Of a stretch of DNA of 64,000 nucleotides, positions 48,703 through 61,489 are shown piece by piece. The notes below the pieces were generated by a model, which was not told the DNA's origin, did not search any database, and saw only the letters and a program-made list of their open reading frames with translations. Numbering within the stretch: position 1 is the first letter of the stretch; each line of letters opens with the position of its first letter. The position numbers were made by a program, and so were the translations under genes. The stretch is from Anas platyrhynchos (taxonomy: Eukaryota; Chordata; Aves; Anseriformes; Anatidae): assembly GCF_047663525.1 (NCBI RefSeq), contig NC_092604.1, positions 10,713,501 to 10,777,500 of the forward strand, read 5' to 3'.

Positions 48703-48725
48703 CCACTTCCCGGTCCCTATTTTGG
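48703..48725 (+). promoter_or_regulatory. SRE-like site: CArG box with nearby ETS core
   Basis: CCTATTTTGG at 48716-48725 is a perfect CC(A/T)6GG CArG box, the SRF binding sequence. A TTCC (GGAA on the minus strand) ETS core at 48707-48710 lies 5 bp upstream, an arrangement that in classical serum response elements recruits an SRF/ternary-complex-factor pair. It lies about 590 bp upstream of the predicted start site. SRF control is inferred. Confidence 0.5.
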
Positions 48726-48855
48726 GGTGAAAAGCGGCGGGATTGGAGCTCTTCCTAAGCAGTAACCAACGCACGGCCCCGCTCCCAGGAGGGGAAGGGG
48801 CGTGCAAAGGGGGGCGTGGGGCTGAGCCTGGAGACCGGGGGAAGCCTCGGGGTGA

Positions 48856-48920
48856 GGGGACGGTACCGGGGGGGGGGTCGGGGGTGCAGGGGACGGTACC
48901 GGGAAGGGGTCGGGGGTGCT
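48856..48920 (+). repeat. 33-bp tandem duplication, G-quadruplex prone
   Basis: Two near-identical copies starting at 48856 and 48889, each with GGGGACGGTACC followed by G runs and TCGGGGGTGC. The G tracts (at least four runs of three or more G in each copy) could form G-quadruplexes about 400 bp upstream of the transcription start. Confidence 0.75.
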
Positions 48921-49184
48921 GAGGGGGGGGTCCCGGTGCCCCTGGGGTTTGTGTGTGTGGAGGTGCCACTGTGAGAACAACGTCGGGGCTCGGTTGGGAA
49001 CCGGGGGTGCCGGGGCTGAGCCCCACAGGGGCTGGAGGGGCTCAAACAGCCGCCCTTGGGCGACGGGGAGGCGGCGGAGGGGGGCGCAGAGCCCGACCCG
49101 AGGCGCCCACCCCGGGTTCCCCTCAGCCCGGGCCCCGCAGCCCCTGTCAGCGTTTGAACGGCGCCAAGCGCCCGCCTCCCTCCC

Positions 49185-49257
49185 ATTGGCTCCCTCTGCC
49201 GCCCGTCAAGCCTCACGCCGCCTCCCCATTGGCCACTCGCCCCGAGAGGGGGCGGGG
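49185..49257 (+). promoter_or_regulatory. IER5L proximal promoter: two CCAAT boxes and a GC box
   Basis: Inverted CCAAT boxes (ATTGG) at 49185-49189 and 49228-49232 both have good NF-Y flanks. The spacing is 43 bp, and 43 bp separate the second from the start-proximal part of the TATA region. A GGGGCGGGG Sp1 box ends at 49,257. A CRE half-site CGTCA is at 49204-49208. Confidence 0.75.
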
Positions 49258-49274
49258 CGAGGCCGGCGCCGCGC

Positions 49275-50860
<1,586 letters not shown>

Positions 50861-51104
50861 AGAGGAGCGGGGAGCCGGCGAGGGGAGGGGAAGGGGGGGG
50901 GAAACACCACCGAGGGGCTGGGGTGGGGGGCGCGGAGCCGAAGGACTCTCGAGGGGGGGGACCCAGAAACAAAGGCGGGGAGGGAAGGGGGGGGAGAGAA
51001 GAAGGTTGGGGGTGAGGGGAGGGGGGCGTGGGGGGGTGCCGAGGGGTGCGCAATGTGGGGGGGGGCGGGAGGGCAGAGCCACGCTAGTGTTTTATAAATT
51101 GTAC

Positions 51105-51110
51105 AATAAA
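51105..51110 (+). terminator. Proximal poly(A) signal of IER5L
   Basis: AATAAA in TTGTACAATAAAGG, about 245 nt after the stop, with T-rich sequence downstream (GGGACTTTATTTTTGC). It would give a short 3'UTR isoform. Confidence 0.6.
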
Positions 51111-51151
51111 GGAAAAAAAGCTGAGATCTTGGGACTTTATTTTTGCAGAGA

Positions 51152-51180
51152 TGAGAGAGAGAGAGAGAGAGAGGGGAGAG
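51152..51180 (+). repeat. (GA)n microsatellite in the IER5L 3'UTR
   Basis: About ten GA units followed by A-rich runs to 51,210. Confidence 0.85.
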
Positions 51181-52007
51181 GAAAAAAAAAAAAAGAGAAA
51201 AAAAAAAAAGCAAACAAAACGCAAACAAACCAACAACAACACAACCCCAGCGCCGAAAGCACCCGGTTAAATAATCCTCTTTGTGTCCGCGCCGCTCGGG
51301 GGGCTCGGGGCCGGGGGTCGCCGGGGGCCGGTGCTGGCAGCGCCACGTGAGACCGGGGGGTGTCCCCCCCACACACCCCCCTCAAACCCCGGGTCGCTTT
51401 TGTGCGTTTCTTTATCCTGGGGTGGGGGGGAGAAAAATAATTTTAAAAAAAAAAAAGGAAAATTGAACTTTTCCTCCCGGCAGAAACGCGTGCGAGGGGT
51501 CGCGGTGGGGCTGCTGCTGGGGGTGCTGGGGGGGGCCCGGCCGCTGCCCCAGGTGCCCGAGCCCCGCTGCCCCCTCCTGAAGTTTCAGCCTTGCCCCCCC
51601 CCCAGAACCAGCATTGTTCGGGCTTGTGAAGAGATCTGTCTCCTGTAGAGTCTCTTGGTTTTGTGTTTTTGGGATTTATTTTTTTTTTTTAAGAACAACC
51701 TTTTGTTGTAAAAAGGTGGGTTTTCTGCTCTCCCCTTCCCCTTGTTTATTTTTTTTTTTTTCTTTTTTTCTCATTTTGTTTCCTTGCAGCCTGCCCCCTC
51801 CCAACTCCCCGGTACCAGCACTGTGTGTAACTGAGGATGCTTTGCCAAACGGTCTGTTGGGGTTCGTTCTCTTTTCTTTTTTGTTGTTGTTGTTGTTGTG
51901 TTTTTCTTTTTCCTCCTTTTTCTTTGTTTGTAAGCCTGTATTTTTGTGCATATGGAATTGTATATCACCGGGTAAAACTGTTCAGATTTGTTTAAATTTA
52001 TAATCTT

Positions 52008-52013
52008 AATAAA
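52008..52013 (+). terminator. Distal poly(A) signal of IER5L
   Basis: AATAAA in ATCTTAATAAAAAGTCG, followed by a GT-rich GTTGCTGTGCCC element about 16 nt downstream. This predicts cleavage near 52,025-52,035 and is probably the main site. Confidence 0.75.
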
Positions 52014-52059
52014 AAGTCGATTATAAAGTTGCTGTGCCCTCACTTTCCTCCTCACCGCA

Positions 52060-53600
52060 GCCTCGCTCCCGACCCCCCCGCACCCCCCCCAGGCACCGGG
52101 CAGCCCTCACGGGCCTCCGACCCCCCCAAACCCCACAGCGGCCCCCCCAAACCCCACAGCCCCTTTTGTCCCCCCCCTCCTCAGGACCCTCGGCTTCCCC
52201 CTCACTCCCCCCCCCGGCAGGAGGCACAAACCCTCCCCTGGGGTTTCGGGGGGCTGCTCAGAGCCCCTGGGGGGGGAGACACCGAGGCTGCCCCCCCCGG
52301 TCCCCCTCGTTCCCCCCCCGGGGCAGCTCCTGCGCGCTCCCCGCGTCCCCCGGTGCGCTCGGGAAGTTTTTTTAAGTTGGAGTTTGTTATCACCGCGCTG
52401 TGCCACTTGGTGGTGCGTGTGGGTTTTTTTTTTTTTTTTTTTTTCCCTTTTTTCCTCTCTTTTTGTGTGCCTTTTTTTTTTTTTTCCTCCTCTTTCCCTT
52501 CTTTCCCTCCCCTCCTCTAAACCGAATGAATGAACGCGACGGGCGCTCCCGACCCACCTCCGGCCTCACCTCGGGACGCGCGAATTCATTTCAGAATTCT
52601 GATTTTATAAATAATTATTAAAAAAATAATAATAAAATACTAAAATAAAAACCCGACAGCTGCTACGACCCCCCCCCCAGCCCCCCAGGACACCCCTCCA
52701 ACACCCCCCAGCCCCCCAACACCGCTCAGACCCCCCCCCGATTTTTGGGTCTGCCAAAAATCGGATCCTGGGGTGGGGGGGGTGATAATAGGGGGGGGCC
52801 CTCGGAAGAAGGCAGCGGGGTCGCGGCCGCTGCCCCCCCCCCCAGCTCAGAGCCGAGCCGGAGCGCGCCCCAAAACCCCCCCGCACCCCTCGCCCCCCCC
52901 CAACCCCCCCCCACGGCCACCGCTCCGCGCCCACGGCGCCCCCTGGTGCCCGCTGCGGGCCCCGCAGTGCCGGGGGGGGGGGGCGGCCCCGACCCCAGCT
53001 CGGGGCAGGGGGCGTCCCTCCTCCCCCCCCCCCCCCCAAATTAAAATTCATCAATTTAAAATTCATCAAGAACCCCCTCGTCCAGCCGAGCGCTCCTGCA
53101 GCACCCAGGGGTCGGATGTTTCAAGGGGGTGGGGGGGGTTCTCCCCCATCCCGGGGGGGGGGGGGGAAAAGCCCTCTCCTTGTGCCTGGCAGCCCGGGGT
53201 CTCGCTCGCCCCCCCCCTGCTGCCTGCCCTCCCCAGTGGGGAACCCGGGGGGCTGCAGGCAGCGCCTGGGGGAAGTTTCAGCAGGCGGCTGCTCCTGCAA
53301 ACCCCCCCCCCACAGATCAGAGGTGCCGAAGCCCGAAGCCCCCCCCCAAAAAAAAAAACTTCCCCCCTAAAGCCCCCCCATGTCCTCCTGCACCCCGCAA
53401 CCCCAAAAACCCCAGGACGCAGCACCGGCAGCTTGGTCCCAACCCACACCGTGGCTTCCAGGTGCTGCGATCCCCTGGAGCCCCCCCATATCCCCATGGG
53501 ACCCCCCCCAGGCGCACCCCCCTCTCCAAACATCCCCTCCCCGGGGGCAGCCAGCCCTCGGCACCACTCCGGGGGGAAGTTTCGGGGGGCTCCCGTTGAG
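52060..53600. repeat. C/G-homopolymer low-complexity belt
   Basis: Dense runs of 6-14 C or G, T runs at 52,424-52,445 and 52,471-52,484, and short repeated C-rich phrases (e.g. CCCCCCAAACCCCACAGC at about 52,124-52,160). Open frames here are Pro/Gly artefacts. G-quadruplex and i-motif formation is likely. A short AT-rich patch at 52,585-52,650 is the only interruption. Confidence 0.8.
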
Positions 53601-53834
53601 CTTTCAAAGCCCAGAAGGGACAAAAACCTCGCAGGTAACCACGCAGGGTGGGGGGGGGACACGGATAAACCCCCCCTGGAAGCGAGGAGCGAGCGGATCC
53701 CGCAGCTCCTTGGGGTCGCTGGGAGCCGGGCGCTCTCGGCAGCCCGGTTTTTTATTTATTTTCAGCCCCGGTACATGACATTTCTCTTCTGAAGGCGGCA
53801 GCGAGCCCATCACACGCAGCCTCTCCTGAAAGCA
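53601..53834. other. Intergenic, nothing recognised
   Basis: A transition from the C/G belt to ordinary sequence; no gene or repeat seen. Confidence 0.5.
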
Positions 53835-53925
53835 GAGCCTGGAAACCCAGCGCCTCATCTGCATATTCATAAGCACCTGATAAATTAATCATGATGGCAG
53901 AAGCATTCAGGCTGGAAGGGAGGTG
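53835..53925. promoter_or_regulatory. Candidate element with POU/homeodomain words
   Basis: AT-rich unique block with CATCTGCATATTCATAAG, GATAAATTAATCATGATG and AAGCATTCAGG, about 1.8 kb downstream of the IER5L poly(A) site. Octamer-like ATGCANAT-type and TTAATCA cores are visible. Confidence 0.4.
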
Positions 53926-55004
53926 ACAGGGGAAGGTTGCACCCCCAGTACAAGCCTGGTCCTGGCACTCGCACACACACACGCTCCTCGCCTCCCAGGC
54001 ACAAAAAAAATATTTTCACCCCTCCCCAGCCCCGGGAGCATCGCAGGGCAGCGCAGGGTCCCCAGGCTCAAAGTACCGAGCAGATGGGCTGGAGCACCCC
54101 CAATTTGGGGGAACTTCACACATGGGACCCCTCCAACCCCACTCCGCGTCCCAAACCTGCCCTCCAGAGCCATTGGGCTGCCCCACCTCATTGCTGCTGT
54201 TCTATCCCCAAAATCCTTTCGTGTCTTTTATCCTTGCAGCCGTTCGTGTGCCTTGGTGAAGGGGCGTCAAAAATTTTGTCCCTGGCAGCCCCGGGGGTGG
54301 CAGCAGCTCTGGAGGGGGGGCCCTGAGGATGGAGTGGGGCTGGGGCAGAGCCACAGGAGGTGCAAGGGGAGCAGGGGAACTCCTCAGCCCAGAGCCTGCA
54401 CTCAGCCACACCATAACAAAACCTTCTCCAAGGGCAGTTCCCATCCTCGGGGCCCCCTCCGTGTCACCGCGCTGAACCCCCTTGGTTTGGGGCCACCACC
54501 CCGCACCGGGGCAGATGCTGCTCCAGTACCGGGGCTGGTGCTGCCTCCCCAGCTCAGCACCCGCCTGCTTTCCTCCCCACCTGCCCACTTTGTTCGGGGC
54601 TGCATCGCCCCCAGCAAGAGGCAGCAACACCCCTCGGTGTTTGGAGGGCTCGCTACAATTCCACGCATCTCTCCGAGCGTGGGAGCTGCCAGCCCAGCCA
54701 TGTCCTCGTGCCGCTGGGCTACAAAGAGCCCGTGCCCAGGGGGACATCGCCGCGCACCCCAAGGGCTCCCTCGGCACCAGGAAAAACGGCTCCCGTGCTT
54801 TACGGATCCCAGAGCAGGATCCATCAGCTCTGACGAGCTCCTGCCATCTCCCCAGCTCCGCTACGAACGAGCAGGAGCGCGTTTGGGGACCCGCACGTGT
54901 TAGCAGCTGTTTGAACTTCTCCCATGCAGAGAGAACAGCGCGAGAGCTACGGGGGACACGGCACCGCGGACCAGAGGCTGCTCCCGTCGGCAGCGTGTTT
55001 AGGA
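53926..55004. other. Intergenic, no gene seen
   Basis: GC-rich with overlapping chance frames; no recognised exon or repeat. Confidence 0.5.
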
Positions 55005-55115
55005 TGTTCGGGTTGGTCTCAGCCCAGGTAATTAGCATCCGAGCGGTAATTATGCACATTTGGCCTTTCTATCTCCTGCTTATGGGGCTGGTGATTAACG
55101 CTGCTCCTCGCGCTC
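55005..55115. promoter_or_regulatory. Candidate element with paired TAATTA sites
   Basis: TAATTA at 55029-55034 and 55047-55052, 18 bp apart, each a homeodomain consensus core, followed by a GGTGATTAACGC word. Sharply bounded by GC-rich DNA. Confidence 0.45.
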
Positions 55116-56814
55116 AGCCTACCCCGGATTCGCCGTGGAAGTGGTGAAAGCAGAAAATCACAGAAAAAAGCAGGAGAAGCAAAACCCCAAGCACCTGGCA
55201 GCCACCAGCGGCTGTTTTGGGGTTTTGGCAGCACCGGGCGGACACACGGAGCGCATCCCGCAGCAAGCAGAGGCGCACAGACCCCCCCCAAGCAAAACCC
55301 AACAAGGGGTCTCCAAAAAAAGGAGCTGCTGCCCCCACAGGCGAGGGAACAACAAACCCCAGCTGCTGCCCTCCCAAACCAGGGCTACAACGGCTTGGCC
55401 AAGCAAAGCCCACCAGCTTTTGGCTTACCTGCCCTCCTCGGCGCCTGTCCTGGTTGCCAGCAGAGGCTCGGGGTGGCCACCAGCGAGGGCAGGAGCCAGC
55501 CCAGAGGGAAAGGGCAGCAGAGGAGCCCCAGGTGCAGCTCCTGCAGGGGCAGGGAAGGGGAAAACCAGCTCCAACCCCGCTCTTATCTTTAATTTCCCCA
55601 CCTCTGGCCCCAGCTGCGTGGTGGGCACCTGCCCCACACCTGCGGGGAGACGAGGAGCAGCGTTAACTCCGCAGCTGCTGCTGCCCAGGGGAAGGGCGAG
55701 GGCTTTCCCCGGTGCTGTCCCCACAAAATGCTCCTCGTTACCCCCCTCCAGCTGCTCTCACGGGACCGGAGCTGCCCCTTCTCTCCTGCCCAGCCCCAGC
55801 TCTGATGTTGGCAACGTGGCCGCAGGCGCTGCTGAACCTCGCTTCTGGTTCTCCCCGAGCAGGGCAAGGCAGAAAGGTGCCCCTGTAAGGATGGGGCCGA
55901 GCTCCAGGGGTTGTGTTGTGGCCCCACAGGGCAGCAGCAGCCCCGTGCTGTAGGACCACGCCTGCCTTTGCTCCGTGAATATTTCCACAGTCTCATTTTG
56001 GGGGCTTTTTTTTTTTTTTAACTTCCAACAGAGCCCCGTTTTCCCCCCTTTTCCTCCCTGCAGTGAGGCTTTTGCACAGAAACACGTGACAAGACGTTAA
56101 TTTTTTTCCCTGTTTCCCCGGGTTTTACAAAATAAAAGTGGACGTGGATGCGAAGGGAGTTTTGAAGCAGGGAAGTCCTGCTCCGAGGCTCCGGTTTGCT
56201 CACAAAATCGCCCGTTCCCAAGCTCCCCAACAATTCTCTGCACAACCTCCTCCTCCTCACCCAGCCGCCCCGTGCCCCCCTCTAAAACCTAAAACAGCCC
56301 TGCCTGCTGCTTTAGGCACCACCACGGGCTTAAAGCTTGGCTCGGGAGCTGTCGACTCCGGAAAATCCCCAGATTTTTGGATTTTGGAGCAGGCGCAGCC
56401 CAAGGAGCAGCACCGGGGGCGAGGAGGTGCTGGGGGTCGGGAGATGCTGCGGCCGGGCAGAGCGGCGTGCAGGGAAGCCAAGAGATTTCGTGTAACATTT
56501 TGTGTTTTTATGTCACCTCCTGCCTGGGTTTGCTGGGTTCAGGCAGCGGGACCTGCTTTGATTCCTGGTGCACGGGTGGGAAACCGAGGCAGCGCCCGTG
56601 GGTAGGGCACGGGGGGGCTGTGGCGGAGCTGGAAACCCAACACGCAGCGTCCCCATCCAGCAGGACCCCGCGCGGATCTCACGGGTGTGCAGTTCGTGTT
56701 TTACTCTCCCCCCAGGGAGCCCTCTCCCTTCTTCCCCCTTTAATTATAAAAATTAGCGGGTTTGAGGTGTATTCGAGGGGGTTTCTCTTCCTGCGTTGAC
56801 ACAGCGCGCCACTT
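55116..56814. other. Intergenic, no gene seen
   Basis: GC-rich with chance frames and a T12 run near 56,008-56,019. No exon, RNA or transposon recognised. Confidence 0.5.
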
Positions 56815-57240
56815 GATGACTCTAACCCCAAATTCTCCGTGCCACGGATACCCTGGCAATTATAAAACGCTTCCAAGCTCGCTCCATAAACCCCTTTGCT
56901 GTTGCTATTAGTATGCATTAACATTTTATTGGTGTTACAGGATGAAACATCCAGCCTTGCAGCTCCAGTGGGCTTGGGGATTTCCAGCATCCTGCAATAT
57001 GTATCCGTGCAGAGGAAATTAAAATGTGGATGGATCAGCAAGATACAGGCAAATCCTCTCCAGTAATTTGGAGAAGACTAAACTCCGGTGCTAGCGGAGC
57101 ATATTCCGAGCTATCTAATAGAGAGCTGATGATCTCTGTAACAGCCTTTTTGTAAGTTTTATTCTTGCCTACAAGGGAATTTGTTCAAAGGGGAGATGTA
57201 ATACCTAAACTAATATTTTTAAAGGCTCTGCGCACAGAGA
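56815..57240. promoter_or_regulatory. Large candidate conserved non-coding element
   Basis: About 425 bp of AT-rich, non-repetitive sequence between convergent IER5L and PTPA. It holds words such as GCTATTAGTATGCATTAACA, TTTTATTGGTGTTACAGG, GAGGAAATTAAAATGTGG and CCTAAACTAATATTTTTAAA. No coding frame or transposon identity. The strongest candidate enhancer downstream of IER5L. Confidence 0.5.
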
Positions 57241-59224
57241 AAGGGAGGTGCCGTGCGGAACGGCCGCTTTCGGCGATCAGCCAGCACCCCAAAAAGGAAC
57301 ATAACCCATAACCGAACACCTGGCTGGAATTTCTCCCTCACCACCCCACCGGGTGATTTTACAGGGTTTGTCACCATCGCAGGACGTGTGGACGCTCAGC
57401 AATATTGGAAGTTTGCTCCTTTAGACACTGAGTTTTTATAGCTAGCAGAAGCGCCCACTCCACCCCCTCGAAAGCCTTTTCCAAGCCCCGAAGCCTCCGA
57501 GCTGAGGGCTAAACCCCGCTGAGCTGCAGGGGGCTTTGTTCTGGTTTGGATCCCCCCAGCTGCAAGCTCAGAGCCCAGAGAAATCCGCGTCTGCCCCAGG
57601 ACAGCTGAGGAGTCAGGGGGAAGGGTGCTCGCCCCTGAAGGGGAGGCTGTATCCGACCCGTTAGAGGACCAAGACCTCTTCTTCGGCTACTAGAGCACCA
57701 AGTGACTTCCAAAAGCCCCGTTGAATTCTACATCTGGGCCAGGAGAATCCTTCCTGAAGCAGCACCGAGACCCCCGTGAGCTTCTCCATTGCAGAAAGTT
57801 GGCAGGGGTGAGGTGAGGTTTTATTAGCGGTTATCGCAGCCACCAATTCCGCCTTTTCCCACCCATTTCTGTCTCCCTGCCTCTCGTAGGACCGGAGGAG
57901 GTCAGCACGGCTGCAGGGACCCGGTGGCACCTTCATCACCGCTCCCTCCTCGCTCCTACCTCCCCTCTCCATCCCCTCACTCTCACGGTTTCGGGGTGCA
58001 CCAAGACCCCATTTCCACCCAGGTGCTTCTGCACACCCCAGCCCCGTCCTGAGATCCACCGCCACCTCCTCGGGGCGTGAAGCTCGTCCTCGAGGCCACC
58101 AGCTCGGGTTTTGCTGCTCAACAAACGCCGGTCCTGCAGCGGGGACATCTCTTTGTTTATTTAATAGCAGGAGCCCAGCGCTACGCCATGGAAGCGAGCC
58201 GCACGCCAGGGACAAGCTAACACAGCAACAATGGCATGAAACACTTCTATTTTTTTTTATCCTTTTCCTACTATCACCGCACGAGGCTGCTTCTCTTAAC
58301 TCTTACCTCGTTTATTAGGGGCTGTCACGAGCGGTCGTTTATAAAAAAGGGCTGCAAAGAGCCGGGGGGAGGCTGGTGGCGAGGGGCGAAACGCGCCCCA
58401 CGGCAGGGCGACGGCTGCTGAGCAGAAACCTCTCACCGAACAGCCCACGTCCTGCTGCCCCAAAAGGATCCAGCTCTGAAATCCGGATTAAAAAACCCGG
58501 CTCGGCCAGCGGGCTGAGTGGGACGATGGGGAGGAAGCCACCGCGTGTCTGTCGCGCTCGCCGAGGGATGGGTTCAAGACGAACCCGAGCGCCTTCAAGG
58601 AAAAGATTTGGGGTCCATGATGACATTTTCTCCCCACTCTCCATCCCTCCACGCTGCTGCCACTTTTAGCAGCCTGCTCACACACTTGGCCTGCGTTGAT
58701 GGAGAGGATAAAAGGGCGACAAGGAAAGCAGCCTTTGCTCGGCACATCTACGCCAGCTCCGGCCGCTCCCCAGAAGACCCAGGTAAAATTTTCTGCATAA
58801 ATCCAACAACGCCGCCGAGCTCACCCACCGCTGGAAGTCCTGAGTCAGCACCTACAGCAGGATGGGGAAAAAACATCTGAAGAAAAAGGGTTCCCGTTCC
58901 CAGCCAGCCTCAGGAACAAGGCTCAGACGTCCTTTGGTCACGAGAGGCTCTGATCTTCAAGAAGAATTTGCTGGCTTGGGAGCAGGCGGCGCACATCGCC
59001 CACCTGCCAAACCCAAGCTGGGAAAGGGGGGAGGCATAGCACAGAAATTAAATAATAAAACACTGTGAGACAGAAAAAAAAGAGGCTAGCAAGGGCACAA
59101 AGAACATGCAAGATCCCAACAAACACGACAAATGCCCCCGCACAGCACCTGCCCAAGGCTGTGGCCAGCAGCAAACACCCCGCAGCGGGAGCAGATCCCA
59201 GCCCAAGAGAGACCAACACAGGCA
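57241..59224. other. Intergenic, no gene seen
   Basis: Ordinary sequence with a weakly AT-rich patch at 58,225-58,345 (TTACCTCGTTTATTAGGGG, CGGTCGTTTATAAAAAAGG). No exon recognised. Confidence 0.45.
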
Positions 59225-61489
59225 CCGGTGCAAAACACAGAGACTTTAATTAAAACCACGAGGTCGGCAGAGGTGGGGAGCTGCTCTGGGCACGGAGCAG
59301 CCCCGGGTGCTGCTGCTGCATGCGCGGACCCAGCGGGACAGGAGCAGAGCCCCCCAAGGGCCAGCGGCACCGGGGGAGGTGGAGGAAGGTGAGAGACCGG
59401 GTGCCACGCTACAGGGACGCGTCCCGAGTGGTGGGTGAGACTCAAAAATTAGCTGCTTGAAGTCCCAAAAGCCCTGGCAGGATCAAAGTGCAGAGTCGTG
59501 CAAGCAAAAGCTCTCCGTGAGCCCCGTCCCACCTCCTCGGAGGGTCCCAAGCCCAGGGAAACCATCCTATATCCCTTCAGGGTAAGGGAGCACCTCCCCA
59601 CCCGTTTTTGGTGCTGAATTTCACATTTTTGGTGTCCCTCCCAGCATCTAGAGCATGGATGGACGTCAGCATTCCCACCCATCCTTCTACATGCAGCCCC
59701 GTTCCCCTAAGACCACCGGGAGAGACGCGTTCCCATCCCTTGGGCAGCTTTGGGACCCCCCGGCTTTAGCTCAGCCCCCGCCAGCCGGACGCCGTGCAGC
59801 CTCTAAAGCAGGGGGACACTTGCCAAAAAGCCACGCAGCGAGGCGCAGGGACACAGATGGAGGAGCCTGGGGTCCCTGCTCCAGCACCCCCGGGGCCCTG
59901 CGGACACACAGATCTCCTGCCCCACTCCCCGAGTGGATCCCTTCGGAGAGCCGAGGTGATGGGCACACATCCTGGTAACAGCTTGGCAGTAAAACAAGGC
60001 TTGAGGCTGTCGTTTTCATTTCAAATGCGCCTTTATAAAGTTGTTCCGGGCAGCTCAGAAGGTCCTGGCCCCGTCCCCCCAAGCTGCCAGCCCAGGACCA
60101 AGCCACAACACGGCCAGGACAGAAAGTTCGGCTCCAGCTCTGCAGGGACCCACATCTCCCTGCCCCTAACCCAGCCTCTCCTCCTGCTCTGCCTCCCTGA
60201 GCTCCTCGGAGAACCTTCACAAGGAGGAGGGACCAAGACAAATGGACACAACTCTGCTCAAACCCAGCACCAGCCACTTCTGCCCCCCCAAGGTGATTCT
60301 GGACCCACACCGGATCCTGGCCCCATTCATTCCTCTGCTGCTGGTGGCACTGGGAGCGTGGTTCCTGCTGCCTGAGCACCAGCAGGCGATAAGAGGGGAA
60401 AATAGCTTTTTTTTTTCAGGTACAAGCCGCTGTCCTGGGCTACTTAACGCCTTTTGTTTCCAGCACAGGTAGCACAAGGCGTGCAAAGCCGCATGCTCGC
60501 CCCCACGCTGCCTTCGCTCCGGGGATGCCGCCCTGAAAGAGCTGGGACCGTGCTGCCTGGTGGGGAAAGCTCCTCGCTGGGGGCTGCTCTGGTTTCTGAC
60601 CACGCAGCAGCAACCCCGGCGGCCACCTCGCCCCGCTGAGGCCAGCGAAGCAGAGAGGAGGAGATGGGGAGCGCAGCGGGGCAAGGCTGACCCCAAATGA
60701 TGCCTGAACAGCGATGAGGGTGGGATGGTTTGTGCCCGATCCCTACGGAGGGGAGGGAGCCTGGGCAGGCACAGCTCCAGCAGTGTCTTTGCACGGCCAT
60801 TCCCACGCAGCCGGGGCCCTCAGCTCCAACCCAGACCCCGCAGCCCAGCAAACTGCTCGCTTCACCCAAGAGAAGAGGCGGTGGCGCGAAAGGAAGACCC
60901 GGGGAAGCTTGCGGAGGAGATGGAGGGAGGAGGGAGGTGGCTTTGCTTACCTAGGAGAAGGGAGAGGTGGCACCCTGGGCTTCCAGCAACCCGCAGCCCT
61001 TCCCTCCAGCTTCCTTTACCCACTCAGCAACCCCCCGTGCAAGCAGAGGTGGCCGCGTGCAGGCTCACCCCTCGCAGTGCTTTCCAAACCAAACAGCAAC
61101 AGGAAACTTCGATGAAATTCAAAAGAGAAACTGCAGTTACCCCTGCCCAGCGCGTGCACGCGTGCCTTCCTCCCCCCCACCTCGACACCCCCCTTCCTCC
61201 CGGGAAGGAAAAAGCAAGGGGCAATCAGCTGCAAGGCAGCCCCTCGTCAAACCCCCTCGGTGCCCAAATCCACGGGCACAGCAGAGCGGGGGGCGTGCAG
61301 GAGGAGCTGCTCTGGTCCCGTCTCTCCCGTGCGAGGCCACCGAGTGCTTGGGATCCGTGGTTTGCCCGATGGGGATGCGCAGGAACGAAGGGGCCGTGCG
61401 ACGGGGCGAGGTGATGAGGAAGGGGGCGAGGGGTAGGAGGAAGAGCGCCGCGCTGCGCCTCCGCGGCCTCGGCTCCTCCCGCGGCCTCC
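59225..61489 (-). other. Probable PTPA 3' untranslated region
   Basis: Minus-strand sequence after the PTPA stop codon. The extent is set by the only good poly(A) signal found between here and the stop: ATTAAA on the minus strand at 59245-59250, with GT-rich sequence beyond it. A length of about 2.2 kb is plausible, but the 3' end is inferred. Confidence 0.45.
59245..59250 (-). terminator. Candidate PTPA poly(A) signal
   Basis: ATTAAA on the minus strand (TTTAAT on plus), followed in the direction of transcription by GTCTCTGTGTTTTGC and CCTGTGTTGG, a typical GU-rich downstream element. No AATAAA was found on the minus strand between this point and the stop codon. Confidence 0.45.

Larger units (their letters stand above)
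50861..52032 (+). other. IER5L 3' untranslated region
   Basis: About 1.17 kb to the distal poly(A) signal, giving an mRNA of about 2.7 kb, similar to human. It begins G-rich, then has GA and A runs (51,152-51,210), a C/G-rich middle and a T-rich, AT-rich end (51,650-52,020) that looks like a conserved terminal block with a GTATATCACCGGGTAAAACT word. Confidence 0.75.
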
